Part shown: positions 38,600-49,008 of the stretch, one piece after another
Layout: each line of letters opens with the position of its first letter
How positions within the stretch are numbered: position 1 is the first letter of the stretch
Origin: Cenococcum geophilum 1.58
Taxonomy: Eukaryota > Ascomycota > Dothideomycetes > Gloniales > Gloniaceae
Reading direction: 5' to 3'
DNA: 64,000 nucleotides
NCBI GenBank assembly: GCA_001692895.1
Contig: KV748192.1
Location: 1,116,001 to 1,180,000, forward strand
Translations under genes and position numbers: made by a program
The notes under the pieces: model-generated
Database searches by the model: none
What the model was told of the DNA's origin: nothing
The model's input: the letters and a program-made list of their open reading frames with translations, nothing else

Positions 38600-39142
38600 T
38601 ATATGTAACGTTTCCCGCCCTAACGTCGCCATTCGGCCAAAAAGACACGGAGTGCTTGCGATATTATTCGCAAGCGCGGCTGGATCTAATATATGTACTC
38701 TTACAATTTAAGGTTTATAGGCTTCCTTTATACCTTTAATGCTTTAACAACTTCCATTTAGTAGGCAATAACTAGGTAACTATTTTAAGCCCTCTACTTC
38801 CTTACGCCCTTAATATTAAGACTCTAAAGCTAATTAAGCCTTTAGTATAACGTCCTGCTTAGCCTCCTTTAAGTCCTTTTCTACCGCCTTTAATTAATCC
38901 TCTATACCAAATAACCGCTAACTAAACCGTTTAATGACCTATATCACTTAATATATCTCATTTAACGTATACTGCACGTCCTCCCTTATAACCTTAAGCT
39001 GGTCCTTTACCGGCTTATCCTTATCGACGTTAAGAACGTATATAAAGCGTATAGGTGGCAGTAATTTAGTAGACTTTAATAGAGGATTTTCCTATATAAT
39101 TAGCAGCTAGTTAATAGAGGGAGGGTAGAAACCTATAGACAT
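38600..39142 (-). pseudogene. RIP-mutated coiled-coil ORF of unknown function
   Basis: From an ATG at 39142 the minus strand reads a largely continuous protein interrupted by stop codons where Gln would be expected. Visible stretches are SIGFYPPSIN, LLPPIRFIYVLNVDKDKPVK, DQLKVIREDVQYTLNEIY and LKAVEKDLKEAK. The Leu/Lys/Glu/Asp spacing predicts a coiled coil. The last part (38600-38720) is hardly mutated and includes an 8-bp stem with a 6-nt loop (38654-38675). I do not recognise the family. It could be a gene carried by a mobile element, or part of the piggyBac relic's surroundings. It adjoins the sharp border with host DNA at about 39150. Confidence 0.4.
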
Positions 39143-39526
39143 GACGTCATATATCACAACTTTTTGCTTAACTTCCTCAAAAAAAAAAGGTGTTTTTAGT
39201 GGTAGCCTTCTGCAGCATTTTATCGGCATCGCAATATCAACATGTTTGGTGGGGCTTGCTAGTTAAATCGCGCTAGCTAGGGTGCCTGCAGCATACTAAC
39301 CCGAGCAAAAGCGCCAAAAGCGCCCAATACGAACAGTGACTTCTGCCAAGAATCTTGCGCCTGCCTGGTTGGTGCTAAGAACGAAATCTTGGCGCATCAA
39401 GCGAACTCACATTCCCGTTGGGCGCCAACCTCTTCACTTAGCGCATTGGCAGACTACGGAAAACCTCTCAGTTGACTGTACACTGACAGATCCAACCTTT
39501 ATCCACTTTGCCACATCTGCTTCAAG
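39143..39526. other. Border and 5' flank of UTP11
   Basis: Base composition changes here from RIP-type AT-rich to normal. A run of A lies at about 39179-39188. The rest is non-repetitive and presumably holds the UTP11 promoter. I see no clear regulatory motif. The open frames here are not supported by any recognisable protein. Confidence 0.55.
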
Positions 39527-40418
39527 ATGTCTAGTCTTCGAAACAGCGTCCAGCGACGCAACCACCGTGAGCGCGCACAGCCTAAAGAACGAGAAAAATG
39601 GGGGATTCTTGAGAAGCACAAAGTACCACGTCTCCCCATCTATCTTCCTGTGCTATAGCCTATGCTGATAATCTTGCCTCTAGGACTACGCGCTCCGCGC
39701 AAAAGATTTCAATGAAAAGAAAAAGCGGCTCCGGATCCTGCGCGAAAAAGCCGCCGCCCGCAACCCGGACGAGTTCTCGTTTGCGATGATGAGCACAAAG
39801 TCAGATGGCGGGCGCAAGATTGCCGATCGAGGAAATAAAGCACTGACCATGGATGTGGTGAAACTGCTTAAGACTCAGGATGTAGGGTATGTGAGGACGA
39901 TGCTGCAGGTAGTGAGAAAGGACCGGCAGAGACTGGAGGAGGAGATTGTGCTTGAGGATAATGAGGTTAAAGTGCTGAAGGAGGGATATGAGGGGAAGGG
40001 GAGACATACGGTGTTCGTCGGGAGTGAGGAGGAGCAGAAGCGGTTTGAGGCTGAGGAGTGGTTTGGGACTGGTAGCGGGGAAGGACTGGACAGGATGTGG
40101 AACCGGCCTAGGAAGGGCAAGACGGGAGAAGAGAAGGGTGTGGATGAGGATATGGAAGAAGATGTCAATATGAAAAAACTTTCAAGGCGGGAACAAGAGG
40201 CCAAACTTCAGGCCGAAAAAGATGAGAGAATATTGAGGAAGAAAAGGGTGCGTGCACAAGAAGGACGGATGATGCATTTGGAAGCCGTGAAGGCTCGTGA
40301 GCGGGATCTTATGATCGCAGAAGAAGAACTGGAAAAGCAACGAGCAAAGATGAATGGTACAATTGGTGGAGTTAACAAAAATGGCGTCAAGTTCAAAATT
40401 CGAGAGCGGAAACGATGA
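39527..40418 (+). CDS. UTP11: U3 snoRNA-associated protein 11 (SSU processome)
   Basis: There are two exons, 39527-39622 and 39684-40418, separated by a 61-nt GT..AG intron, giving 276 aa. The N-terminus [19 protein letters not shown] and the following [20 protein letters not shown] block are the hallmark of Utp11. The next conserved block, [20 protein letters not shown], runs across the start of exon 2, and the remaining protein is highly charged. Utp11 binds U3 snoRNP in the nucleolar small-subunit processome and is needed for 18S rRNA maturation. The length fits fungal homologues. The frame is intact with no trace of RIP, although mutated repeats end only about 380 bp upstream. The start was chosen from the conserved N-terminus; a downstream ATG at 39786 would lose it. 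The gene is convergent with the dehydrogenase gene that follows. Confidence 0.95.
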
Positions 40419-40512
40419 AAATATTTTCATCTAGCAACAACTCCAGCAAACTCGCTCAGACTCTCTGGGACGACACGCAAGCATTGGTGCTATGGTATAT
40501 TACAGCTAGGCC

Positions 40513-41446
40513 CTATAGCTTACTCGGCATTCTCATCGCACCATCCAACCTCAATACGGTGCCATTCAACATCTGATTCTCCACACATTCCCTCACCAAC
40601 CTCGCAAATTCCTCCGGCTGTCCCGCTCTCCTCGGGAACTCCATTACCCTCTCCAAGCCCTGCCTCACCTTCGGTCCCATCATCTTTGTCATATTACTCT
40701 CAAACAAGCTTGGCGCTATTGTCACTGCTCTGATACCGTATTTTGACAGATCTCGTGCGAGGGGGAGAGTGAGGGAAGCAACAGCTCCTTTGGACGCTGC
40801 GTATGCCACTTGTCCCATTTGACCATCAAATGCGGCGGCGGAGGATATCATAATTAGGATACCACGCTCGCCATCAAGCCCTTCAGGTGTAGCAGTAGTG
40901 AGATAAGGAAGAGTTTGGCGGATTAGGTCGAGTGTGCCGCGAAGGTTTATGTTGAGGACGAAGTCGAGGGAGGATAGGGATAGTGGCTCGTTCTTCTTGT
41001 CGATGATCTGAAACGAGTAGCTAGATTAGCGTAGATCCCTTAAAGAACTCCTTGGTCAAATATCGTTCTAATGCTCCACTAATGTTCGCGAGTGGATCAC
41101 AGCCCTTCGATTATCCCGACCCTATTGATTTCCTAGAAGTGAAGCAACTCACCAAGCCAGGTAGCCCAACCCCCGCTCCTGCAACCACACCTCCAATCGC
41201 GGCACCCGTCTGTTTAGACCATTCTACTGTCCCTTCTACAGCTGCAGCAATGCTTTCAGTATCCGCAACATCCGTCTCGAAAAACTGCGCCCGCTCGCCG
41301 AGCTCTTTTACTATTTCCTCTCCGGCGGTAGAATTTAGATCTAGGAGGGACACGTAGGCGCCTTCAGAGTGTAAATTGCGTGCAGTGGCAAGTCCGAGAC
41401 CGGATACTCCGCCTGAGATGATGAAGGTGCGATTTGTAGGCTTCAT
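40513..41446 (-). CDS. Short-chain dehydrogenase/reductase (3-hydroxyacyl-CoA dehydrogenase type-2-like)
   Basis: Exons are 41446-41153 and 41007-40513. A 145-nt intron starts GTGAGT and ends TTTCAG, in phase 0, giving 262 aa. The N-terminal Rossmann fold shows the cofactor loop ISGGVSGLGLATA (about residues 8-20) and an acidic DLNS after beta-2, which favours NAD(H). The AGAGVG motif, the Ser of ISSAAAF and the catalytic YAASK follow in the right order. The C-terminus LRLDGAMRMPSKL is typical of the HSD10/HADH2-like branch. That branch acts on short 3-hydroxyacyl-CoA or steroid substrates, usually in mitochondria, but the substrate here is inferred. An in-frame ATG 42 bp upstream (41488) would add 14 residues and could provide a targeting peptide; I prefer the shorter form, which starts at the conserved MKPTNRTFII. 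The gene is convergent with UTP11, whose stop is 95 bp away. Confidence 0.9.
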
Positions 41447-41690
41447 ATTGGAGGCAGAGGATCTGCAAAGGTATGCTGAAGGTCTCAAAGCTTCTGAGTG
41501 GAAACGTAGAATCGGAATTGAGCTTGAGGCTTTATGGTTTGAATGGGTATTACGATGGTCCTGTAATTATCCACCCAGAGAAAGTAGTGTGAGGATATTG
41601 TATAGAGCTTAGAGTCGAGTATAAGACGCATCTCACAATCACAAGCCATGATGCAACTTTCCATCGCTCTCTGACATGTTACCTCAGAAG

Positions 41691-41781
41691 CTCAGACTAA
41701 GAAATCGATTGTGCGGATATAGGAATATCCGCACCGTCCGCTAAGCTGATTTAGGACGGCAATCGTTTTCTTTAGTCTGAG
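41691..41781. repeat. Cruciform-like 91-bp inverted repeat at the left edge of element F
   Basis: The outer arms CTCAGACTAAGAAATCGATT (41691-41710) and the complementary stretch at 41761-41781 pair almost perfectly, with one extra A and one mismatch. Inside are two further hairpins. One is a perfect 10-bp stem GTGCGGATAT with a 4-nt loop (41711-41734). The other is a 6-bp stem CCGTCC/GGACGG (41734-41739 with 41754-41759). The first hairpin carries the GCGGATAT octamer that is scattered through element F. The right arm overlaps the left terminal repeat of F. It may be a tiny MITE or part of F's end. Confidence 0.6.
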
Positions 41782-42074
41782 GGGCTTTGGCGAGATTTGT
41801 AGAAAACCTAAACACTGTTTATATAAGAAGACTTTATTAACTTTAATGAAATTGATTTACCCTCCTATAATACCTATTAACATTAAAAGTATACTAAATT
41901 ATAGAGAAAAGCCTACTCTATAAAGCTATGAGATCCTTAGCTCCTTATACCCGCGCGATATTAAAAGGAAGTTATTGCGGTAGAGGCTATAATTCTACCT
42001 CTATACTACCGAGCCGCGTAGTAACCAATAACGCTAAACGCTTACGCCTACGCCGCCCGCCCTTTCTATAACTA

Positions 42075-42166
42075 GCGGATATTCTATCTATAGATATTCC
42101 ATCTACGGATATTTTATCTACAGATATTCTATTTACGGATATTTTATTTACTAATATTCTATCTAC
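42075..42166 (+). repeat. 15-bp tandem repeat (six units) coding for DI-L-S-T pentapeptides
   Basis: Units start at about 42078, 42093, 42108, 42123, 42138 and 42153, exactly 15 bp apart, with the core GATATTYTATCTA. In the frame of the downstream DUF6589-like reading they encode repeats such as DILSI, DIPST and DILFT, so they are probably the N-terminal low-complexity part of that protein. Confidence 0.7.
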
Positions 42167-45070
42167 CAGTTAGATAAAGACGTTAAAGGAAGAAAAGGTT
42201 AATATTATTAAGAACCTTCTATAAAAATAGGGTTAGTCTTTTTAAAGGCTGGTCTTTAAGTACTTAGAAAGTAGAAATAGACACAGAGGTAATAGAAAGA
42301 AGAAAAAAGTAAGGGACCTACTTATTACTTTGCTAGAGGATAAGGAAATATAAGAAGAACTTATTAATACGCCTAATACTTATACAACGCTAGTAACCTA
42401 TACTATCCGCTATATCTAAAAAGAGCTTCGCCAACTATAGTTATAACGTAGCCCCTTTAATATATAGACTCTAGATATAGAGTTTAAGGATATTAACCTT
42501 AAGAATATAGCCAAGTTTGTTTAGTAGTACGGTCCGCTACTATTTTAGCTTATTAAGGGGATATCCGCACTAAATAGAGAGGAACGTAGTTAGAATCCGC
42601 ACGGTGGATATATAGTTATAGTTATATCTATATTTCTCCTAGGGTTCGCCTAAAACTCCGTAAATGGTTTTACCCGTCTACTTAGTTTATATCTTTAGGC
42701 GCTTAATATAAAACGCCGTATACTATCTTTTCTGTATAGCCTTAGTTTAATTAATAGTTATAAAACTCTTAACGCTATAAAGCTTGGGCTAGCCGAACAT
42801 TCTAAGGAAGGTTTTATTAATTTTACTAGCCCTTCTAGCGCTAATAACTCTTAAGAAACTAATTAAGTCTCTATCTATTTATAATAATGTTTATATTGTC
42901 TATAATAACTTTAACTATTACTAAAAAACTCAATATTAGGTTATTGGCGAGATTAGTAAGTTCACTTCGTATACTATAGGAAAGATTTTACGCGGAGTAT
43001 ATATGCCTAAAGGGGGCCTTAAGCAGTTAATGTTAAACAACACCCGTTAACTTAAGCTAGATAAGGTTGTTAATATAGCTAGGAATAGGTTTAATAACCT
43101 CTAGAAGCGGATATCTATAAGTTTTATTACGGACGCTATTTAATATGCGTATCCTACTACGGTTAATAGTATATTTAACTTTAACGCGGATATTAAATAT
43201 CCGCGTATACTAGCGGTTAATATTCTCCCTTATAGAAGGATAGAGTATATAACTCTAGAACCTATTCTAAATAGTAAGGCTTCTATTAACGGCAACTATT
43301 GCATAATAGAGAATATCTTCCTAGAATAACTGCAGTATAATTGCGAAACCGCTTTTAATAACTGGCTTTTCCTAGTATACAGAGATTAAAAAACCGTAAA
43401 GCTTATCCGATTATGTAAAGAGGAGCGGGTTAAGGCGGAAGGTGCGTATAATAGCTATAAGTAGGTGTTACCTATTCTAGGGCTATAGTATATGCAATTA
43501 AACTTCCTATATATAGTTATGCGTACGTTTTATAGGGGTAAGGAAGCCACGCAGTAGTTTTTAGCGCTTTACACCTATATAAACCACCTAGGACGGCGTA
43601 ATATTCCTAGGGAAAAGGCCCTATTTTATTATATGGAAGAGCTGATCCTCTAAAGCTTTGACGCTTATATTATTATATTATTTCTGCTCTATATCCGCAA
43701 TAAGTGTAATATTAAGGTAGATAGTAAGGCTGAGCAATATATGCAAAACCTATCTCCGCAGCAATTTCTGGAGCATATTAAGGATATCCGTATAGTAGCT
43801 TTTTTAAGAGATATATGCCGCGATGTAAATTAGAGCTATCTACTAACGTATATTAGCTAGCAGTGACGTTATCCTCTACGGATATATTAAGCTCCGCCGC
43901 TAATAACTATAATATGGAGTTTTTTAATCATATCCGGTTTCTGTAGGTTATTAATACTTATAAGCTTCTAAAATATTCTATTAAGTATGCGGATATCGGA
44001 CTACTAAAGCGTATAATCCCCTGCCTTTACTTATACTTTACTAGAAGCTTATTAAAGAACTATATATATAATATACTAATTCTATAGTAACTAGTTAGAA
44101 CAAGCGCTTATAATCTAGTGCTTTAACGGGCTATCCTTACTAATAGTTTAGTTAACCTCTAAGGGCGGCTAAATAGCTTCTTTAAGACGGATCGCCTTAA
44201 TAAACTGCTTAATCTTTAACTTAAGGAGTTAATCTAGATATATGGGAATTTGATGTTTAGTATAGACGAGCTATTTAAGTAAAGTATTCTTATAATAAGT
44301 TATACTAGCCTACTCCGCGATATTTTTAAGCGTGTATTTAGCGAGCATATAAACAGCGAATATACGACCAAGTCTCTAGCGCTAGATATCCGCTATCTTA
44401 TAAATTAGATTAGGAAGGATTTAATTATATAATATACGCGGCGCTTAGCGGATTTTAAGGCTCCTTTGCTTTTATAGCGCGGATATAAGAAACTTATAAA
44501 GGATGGCGTAAATATATTTAACGCCTTTCTATTAACTACAGCCGGTTTATTATTTAATCCCCTTATATATAGCTTTGGTAACGCCAACAAAAATATAAAG
44601 GTATTAGGAGAAGCTACTAAATATATTTACATAGTTTGTTATCCTAATGTTATACCTATACCTCTGCTAATGTGTATAATAGTTAGTATATAAGTTGCTT
44701 AATAAATGCTAAGAGTAATAGTAATATATTATTTTAATTGCGGATATACTTCTATTATACGTTAGTGTATATAGGATATTAGGTTTAAGGCACCTATTAT
44801 TCTTTAACTTAGATTAGAGCGGCTCTTATAGGGTAGCATTACTGATTTTAATATGCGGATGTCTTATATTAGCGGTTTACTATATAACCCTTATAAGGAC
44901 GGATTTAATAAGGCTATAGATAATATACTAAGGACTTTTAAATGCTTAGGCTTTTGGTACGTTTCTATCTTAATATATTAATCAAGTTCTTTTTATTAAT
45001 ATTAACTCTAGCTGGCGTATAATCTTCTTAGTGCGTAGTATATAACGTAGCAGTAGGCTGTTTTATAGTT
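42075..45070 (+). pseudogene. DUF6589-like gene, RIP-mutated
   Basis: The plus strand reads one long protein with stop codons at Gln-type positions. Visible segments are LDIEFKDINLKNIAKFV (about 42470-42520), ISALNREERS and KLGLAEHSKEGFINFTSPSS (about 42780). Next come VYNNFNYY and GEISKFTSYTIGKILRG near 42900-43000. Around 43260-43340 come LEPILNSKASINGNY and IIENIFLE, followed by NWLFLVYRD. HLGRRNIPREKALFYYMEEL lies near 43590-43650. This series matches, as I recall it, the fungal DUF6589 family. Those are large proteins of unknown function that occur in repeat-rich regions and are suspected to be transposase-like. The C-terminal part, including SYISGLLYNPYKDGFNKAI (about 44863-44920), continues to about 45000. 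The start is uncertain because of the repeat-rich N-terminus. The function is inferred from the family only. Confidence 0.6.
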
Positions 45071-45078
45071 AGATATAT

Positions 45079-47075
45079 AAATATCTTTATCTTAGCTTAT
45101 GCGGATATCTTTATATTAGCTTACGCGGATATCGTTATCTTAGCTTATATAGATATTATAATATTAATTAAGTATATCTATTAAATATAAGGCAAAGACT
45201 TAATTCCTATATATATAGTAGTAAAAAGGTATAAGCTACTATTTTATTATTATAAACTAGTAATAACAGCTAATCCGTAGTAACAGCTAACCTATATCTA
45301 CCTATATTTAATATCTAGTAGCCCAGTATTGCGTATAAGTGTAATAACACCACGCCTTAGGAACGCAAGCTTATCCTTTATCTTATTTAGAGAATCTTTA
45401 AACTTATTAAACCGGCGATCTATAGCTTAAATATCTTTTACTATATTAGTTACTTATTTATAAACTATATTAATACGCGCAGAAATAGCGATTGCTAAAT
45501 ATACTCTAATAGACCCGGTGCTAGTAGAAGCGGTAATAGTAACCAGCGTGCTAGTAATTGGCGAAAGGGTTAGAAGAGCGGCGGTAGAGCGGGTGCCTTT
45601 ACAGCTGTGTGTACTACTATAAGTAGAAGTCTTAATAGGAGGGGAGGTCTTAATAGGGGGAGGTATAGTAGCGTGGGTGGGGATAATACGAGAATAAAGC
45701 TATGCGGATATTAGCAATATCTACTAGTATATTATTAATACGTAGATACTATACCTTCTTAGTAGGCGTTTTAGCTGGACTATTAGCAGAAGCTAATTTT
45801 ATACGTTTCCTGCCCTAAGGTATAACTAGCTTTGGATTTAGTAAACTTTCCTATACGTGTATTAGCTAATAGAATAATAGTATACTATTAGCATGTACCT
45901 TTCCGCACAACCTGCCACCTATATAATATCTTAAGCATATACCCCTAAAATAAGGCCTAGAGTCCTTCTTGTAAACGCGACATTTATAGCTATACTTCTT
46001 ATATAGAGTATATAGCGGATTGCGTAGCTTACCAAAGCTACCCTTAATATTCTAGATATATGTTAATATCTACTAGCGACTTTCCTTTATATTCTCCTAA
46101 ACACTAGCTTTTAGAGTATACTATTTATTCACTAACGGCACTTAGATAGGAAGGCGCTTATTTATATTCGTGGTACTGCGGATATTATAAGAGCTACGAA
46201 GATTACAAGGGCTGCGGAGATTATAAGAGGACGGAGGAGAGCTTTTGGAAAAGTTGGTATTATTAAGGTCTTTATCTTTATTGCTATCTAAAGATTTGCT
46301 ATCCGAAGGAACCTTATATATAGTGTTTGGGTTACTACTAGAGGTAAATTAGTAGATAAGACGCTAAAACAGTATAACTAATATATACAATTCAATAGCT
46401 ATCTTAAGCTTTATATTTATATCAGCAGCCTTATTAGCCTACTTTCTAAAAAAAGAAGATAAACGACCCTTATTAAGCCTCTTTTTAGAGGCATTAGGCG
46501 GCGGTAGTAGGGAGGCGGATAGTAAAGTAGCGGATGGTAAAGTAGCCTATAGTAAAGATGTAGGTAGCGGAAAGGCATCCAGTGGAAAGGTAAGTGGGTT
46601 TTTAGCAGATTTCACTCTATCCTTATTATTATTGTCTACTAAACCCTATAAAGAGCGCTTCGGTATATATTTGCTAAAATTACATTAGCTATAGGTATAA
46701 TTTAGTATTAAAAGGCTTACTCTTTAAAAATAGAATCTAAAGACTTAGTAAGAGTAGCTATAGTGTGCTTAACAGCATTGAACTTCTTATTGTTAATATC
46801 GCGTATATTAAGTTCCTTAACCGCCTAGTTGTTATTATTTGTATTAACATCGTTTATAGATATAAATACAGGTATTATAGATAGTAGTATTCTAAAGGAC
46901 AGTATATAAAACAATAATAATAAAGTTTACGGTGCGGTGCTAAGAGGTAGAAGGTTAGTAGAGGAAGAAGAGGTATAGAGGTTAATTAAAGGTAAATATT
47001 TACGCTACCGATTTTATTAAATTAGCTTACTAATAAATAATCGCTGCTATAGTGACTTACCTTAGTAAAAATTAA
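45079..47075 (-). pseudogene. Unknown gene, tandem copy 1
   Basis: This unit is repeated at 47091-49008. On the minus strand it reads, from about 46950 down to 45200, a basic protein with RIP-type stops. Visible segments are AVKELNIRDINNKKFNAVKH, TLTKSLDSIFKE, NKAADINIKLKIAIELYILV, then low-complexity Ser/Asn/Pro sequence. Next come YTLKASV, ENIKESR, and a Cys-containing stretch SRPYFRGICLRYYIGGRLCG (about 45900-45960). Near the end are AIDRRFNKFKDSLNKIKDKL and RRGVITLIRNTGLL (about 45310-45410). I do not recognise the family. The Lys-rich Ser/Pro parts suggest a nuclear, DNA-binding protein, but that is a guess. Three GCGGATAT-like octamers lie in its first 60 bp. Confidence 0.45.
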
Positions 47076-47090
47076 TGGTGTAAGGATATG

Positions 47091-49008
47091 AATATCTTTA
47101 TCTTAGCTTATACGGATATCGTTATCTTAGCTTATACGGATATTACAATATTAATTAAGTATATCTATTAAATATAAGGTAGAGACTTAATTCCTATATA
47201 TATAGTAGTAAAGAGGTAAGAGTTACTATTTTATTACTTTAAACCTATAATAACAGCTAACCCGCAGTAATAGCTAACCTATATCTACTTAAGTTCTATA
47301 TCTAGTAACCCAGCGTTGCGTATAAGTATAGTAATACTACGCCTTATAAACGCAAGCTTATCCTTTATCTCACTTAGAGAACCTTTAAGCTTACTTAACC
47401 GGTGATCTATAGCCTAAATATCTTTTACTACCTTAGCCACTTATTTACGAACTATATTAACGCGCGCAGAAATAGCAATTACTAAATATACCCTAACATT
47501 TTCCGTGCTAGTAGGAGTGATAGTACTAGAAGCAGTACTAGGCATATTAGGAATTAGTAAAAGAGTAGGAGGAGCAGCGGTAGAATAAGTACCTCTATAG
47601 CTATGCATATTACTACAAGTAGGAGTCTTTAGGGGAGGGGAGATCTTTAAAGGGGGGATGGTGCGGGTACGAAGCTATACGGATATTAGTAATATCCGTA
47701 TTATTAAAATGCGGATATTATACCTTTTTGGTAAGTGTTTTAGTCGGACTACTAGTAGAAGCTAATTGCGCACGTTTTTTACGCTAAGGTATAACCGGCT
47801 TTAGTCTTAACAAACTATCCTATATGCGTATTAGCTAATGGAATAGTGGTATACTATTAGCATATACCTTTTTACACAACCTACTACTTAAGCGACATCT
47901 TAAGCATATACCTCTAAAATGTGGCCTAGCGTTCTGCTTATAAATACGATATTTATAGTCTTACTTAACGTATAGAGCGTATAGCAGATCACGCAGTATA
48001 CTAAAGCTACCCTTAATATTCTAGACATAGATATATATCCGCTAGCGAGCTTCCTTTATATTCTCCTAAGCACTAGCTTTTAGGGTATACTATTTATTTG
48101 CTAACGGCACTTAAATAGGAAGGCGCTCTTTTGTGTTAATATCCGACGTTATAGCTTAGGCCATCTACGTACTATAGAGCTTATAAGGGCTACGGAGATT
48201 GTAAGAGGATAGAGAAGGGCTTTTAGGATAGTCGGCGTTATTAAGATTACTCTCTTTATTATTGTCTAAAATCTCTAATATTTCTATTAGGTTACTATAA
48301 GAGGTAAATTAGTAGATAAGATACTAAAAGAGTATAGCTAACATATACAATTTAAAGGCTATCTTATACTAAACATTTTATATAGCAATTTTATTAGCCT
48401 GCCTTTTAAAAGAAGCAGAAGCATAATAAGGATTAAACTTTTTAGAAGTAGCAGGCGATAAAGAAATAGGCGGCTTAAAGGTAGGTGGTAAAGAGGTAAG
48501 CGGTAAAGAAGTAGGCGGTAAGGAGGTAAGTAGTAAAGAGGTAAGCGGATTTTTAGCGGATTTTGCAATAGTATTATTACGGTGCTTTGCTATATCTAAT
48601 AAAGAGTGCTTTAGTATATATTTCCTAAAATTATATTAGCTATAGGCATAATTTAGTATTAGAAAGCTTACTCTCTAGGTAGAGATTCTAAAGAATTAGT
48701 AAAAAAAAGAGCGTTCTTAAAAGCGTCCTTAATTATTTTATCGTTAACGTCACGTATATTAAGTTCCTTAACTAAATAGCTGTCGGACGTATTTAGAGGT
48801 ATAAATAAAGGCATTATAGATAGTAGTATGCTAATAGATAGTAGATAAAATAATAATAGTAAAGTTTACGGTGCGGTACTATAAAGTGGAAGGTTAGTAG
48901 AAGAAGAGGTACGGAGGTTAATTAAAGGTAAATATCCGCGCTACCGATTTTATTAAATTAGCTTACTAACGAATAATCGCCGCTATAACTTACCTTAGTA
49001 AAAATTAA
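47091..49008 (-). pseudogene. Unknown gene, tandem copy 2
   Basis: This is a direct repeat of 45079-47075. Both units start AATATCTTTATCTTAGCTTA and end TTACCTTAGTAAAAATTAA. The same minus-strand protein is visible with differences, for example KASAQENIKEAR and NARPHFRGICLRCRLSSRLC around 47900-47990. The central low-complexity part differs in length and in repeat number; a pentapeptide-like ladder rich in Leu/Pro/Tyr lies near 48480-48560. The two copies differ by more than RIP-type changes, so the duplication is not recent. The function is unknown. Confidence 0.45.

Noticed and set aside
39336-39668. 110-codon plus-strand frame overlapping UTP11 exon 1
   Set aside because: It runs in a different frame through UTP11 exon 1 and its intron and resembles no protein.
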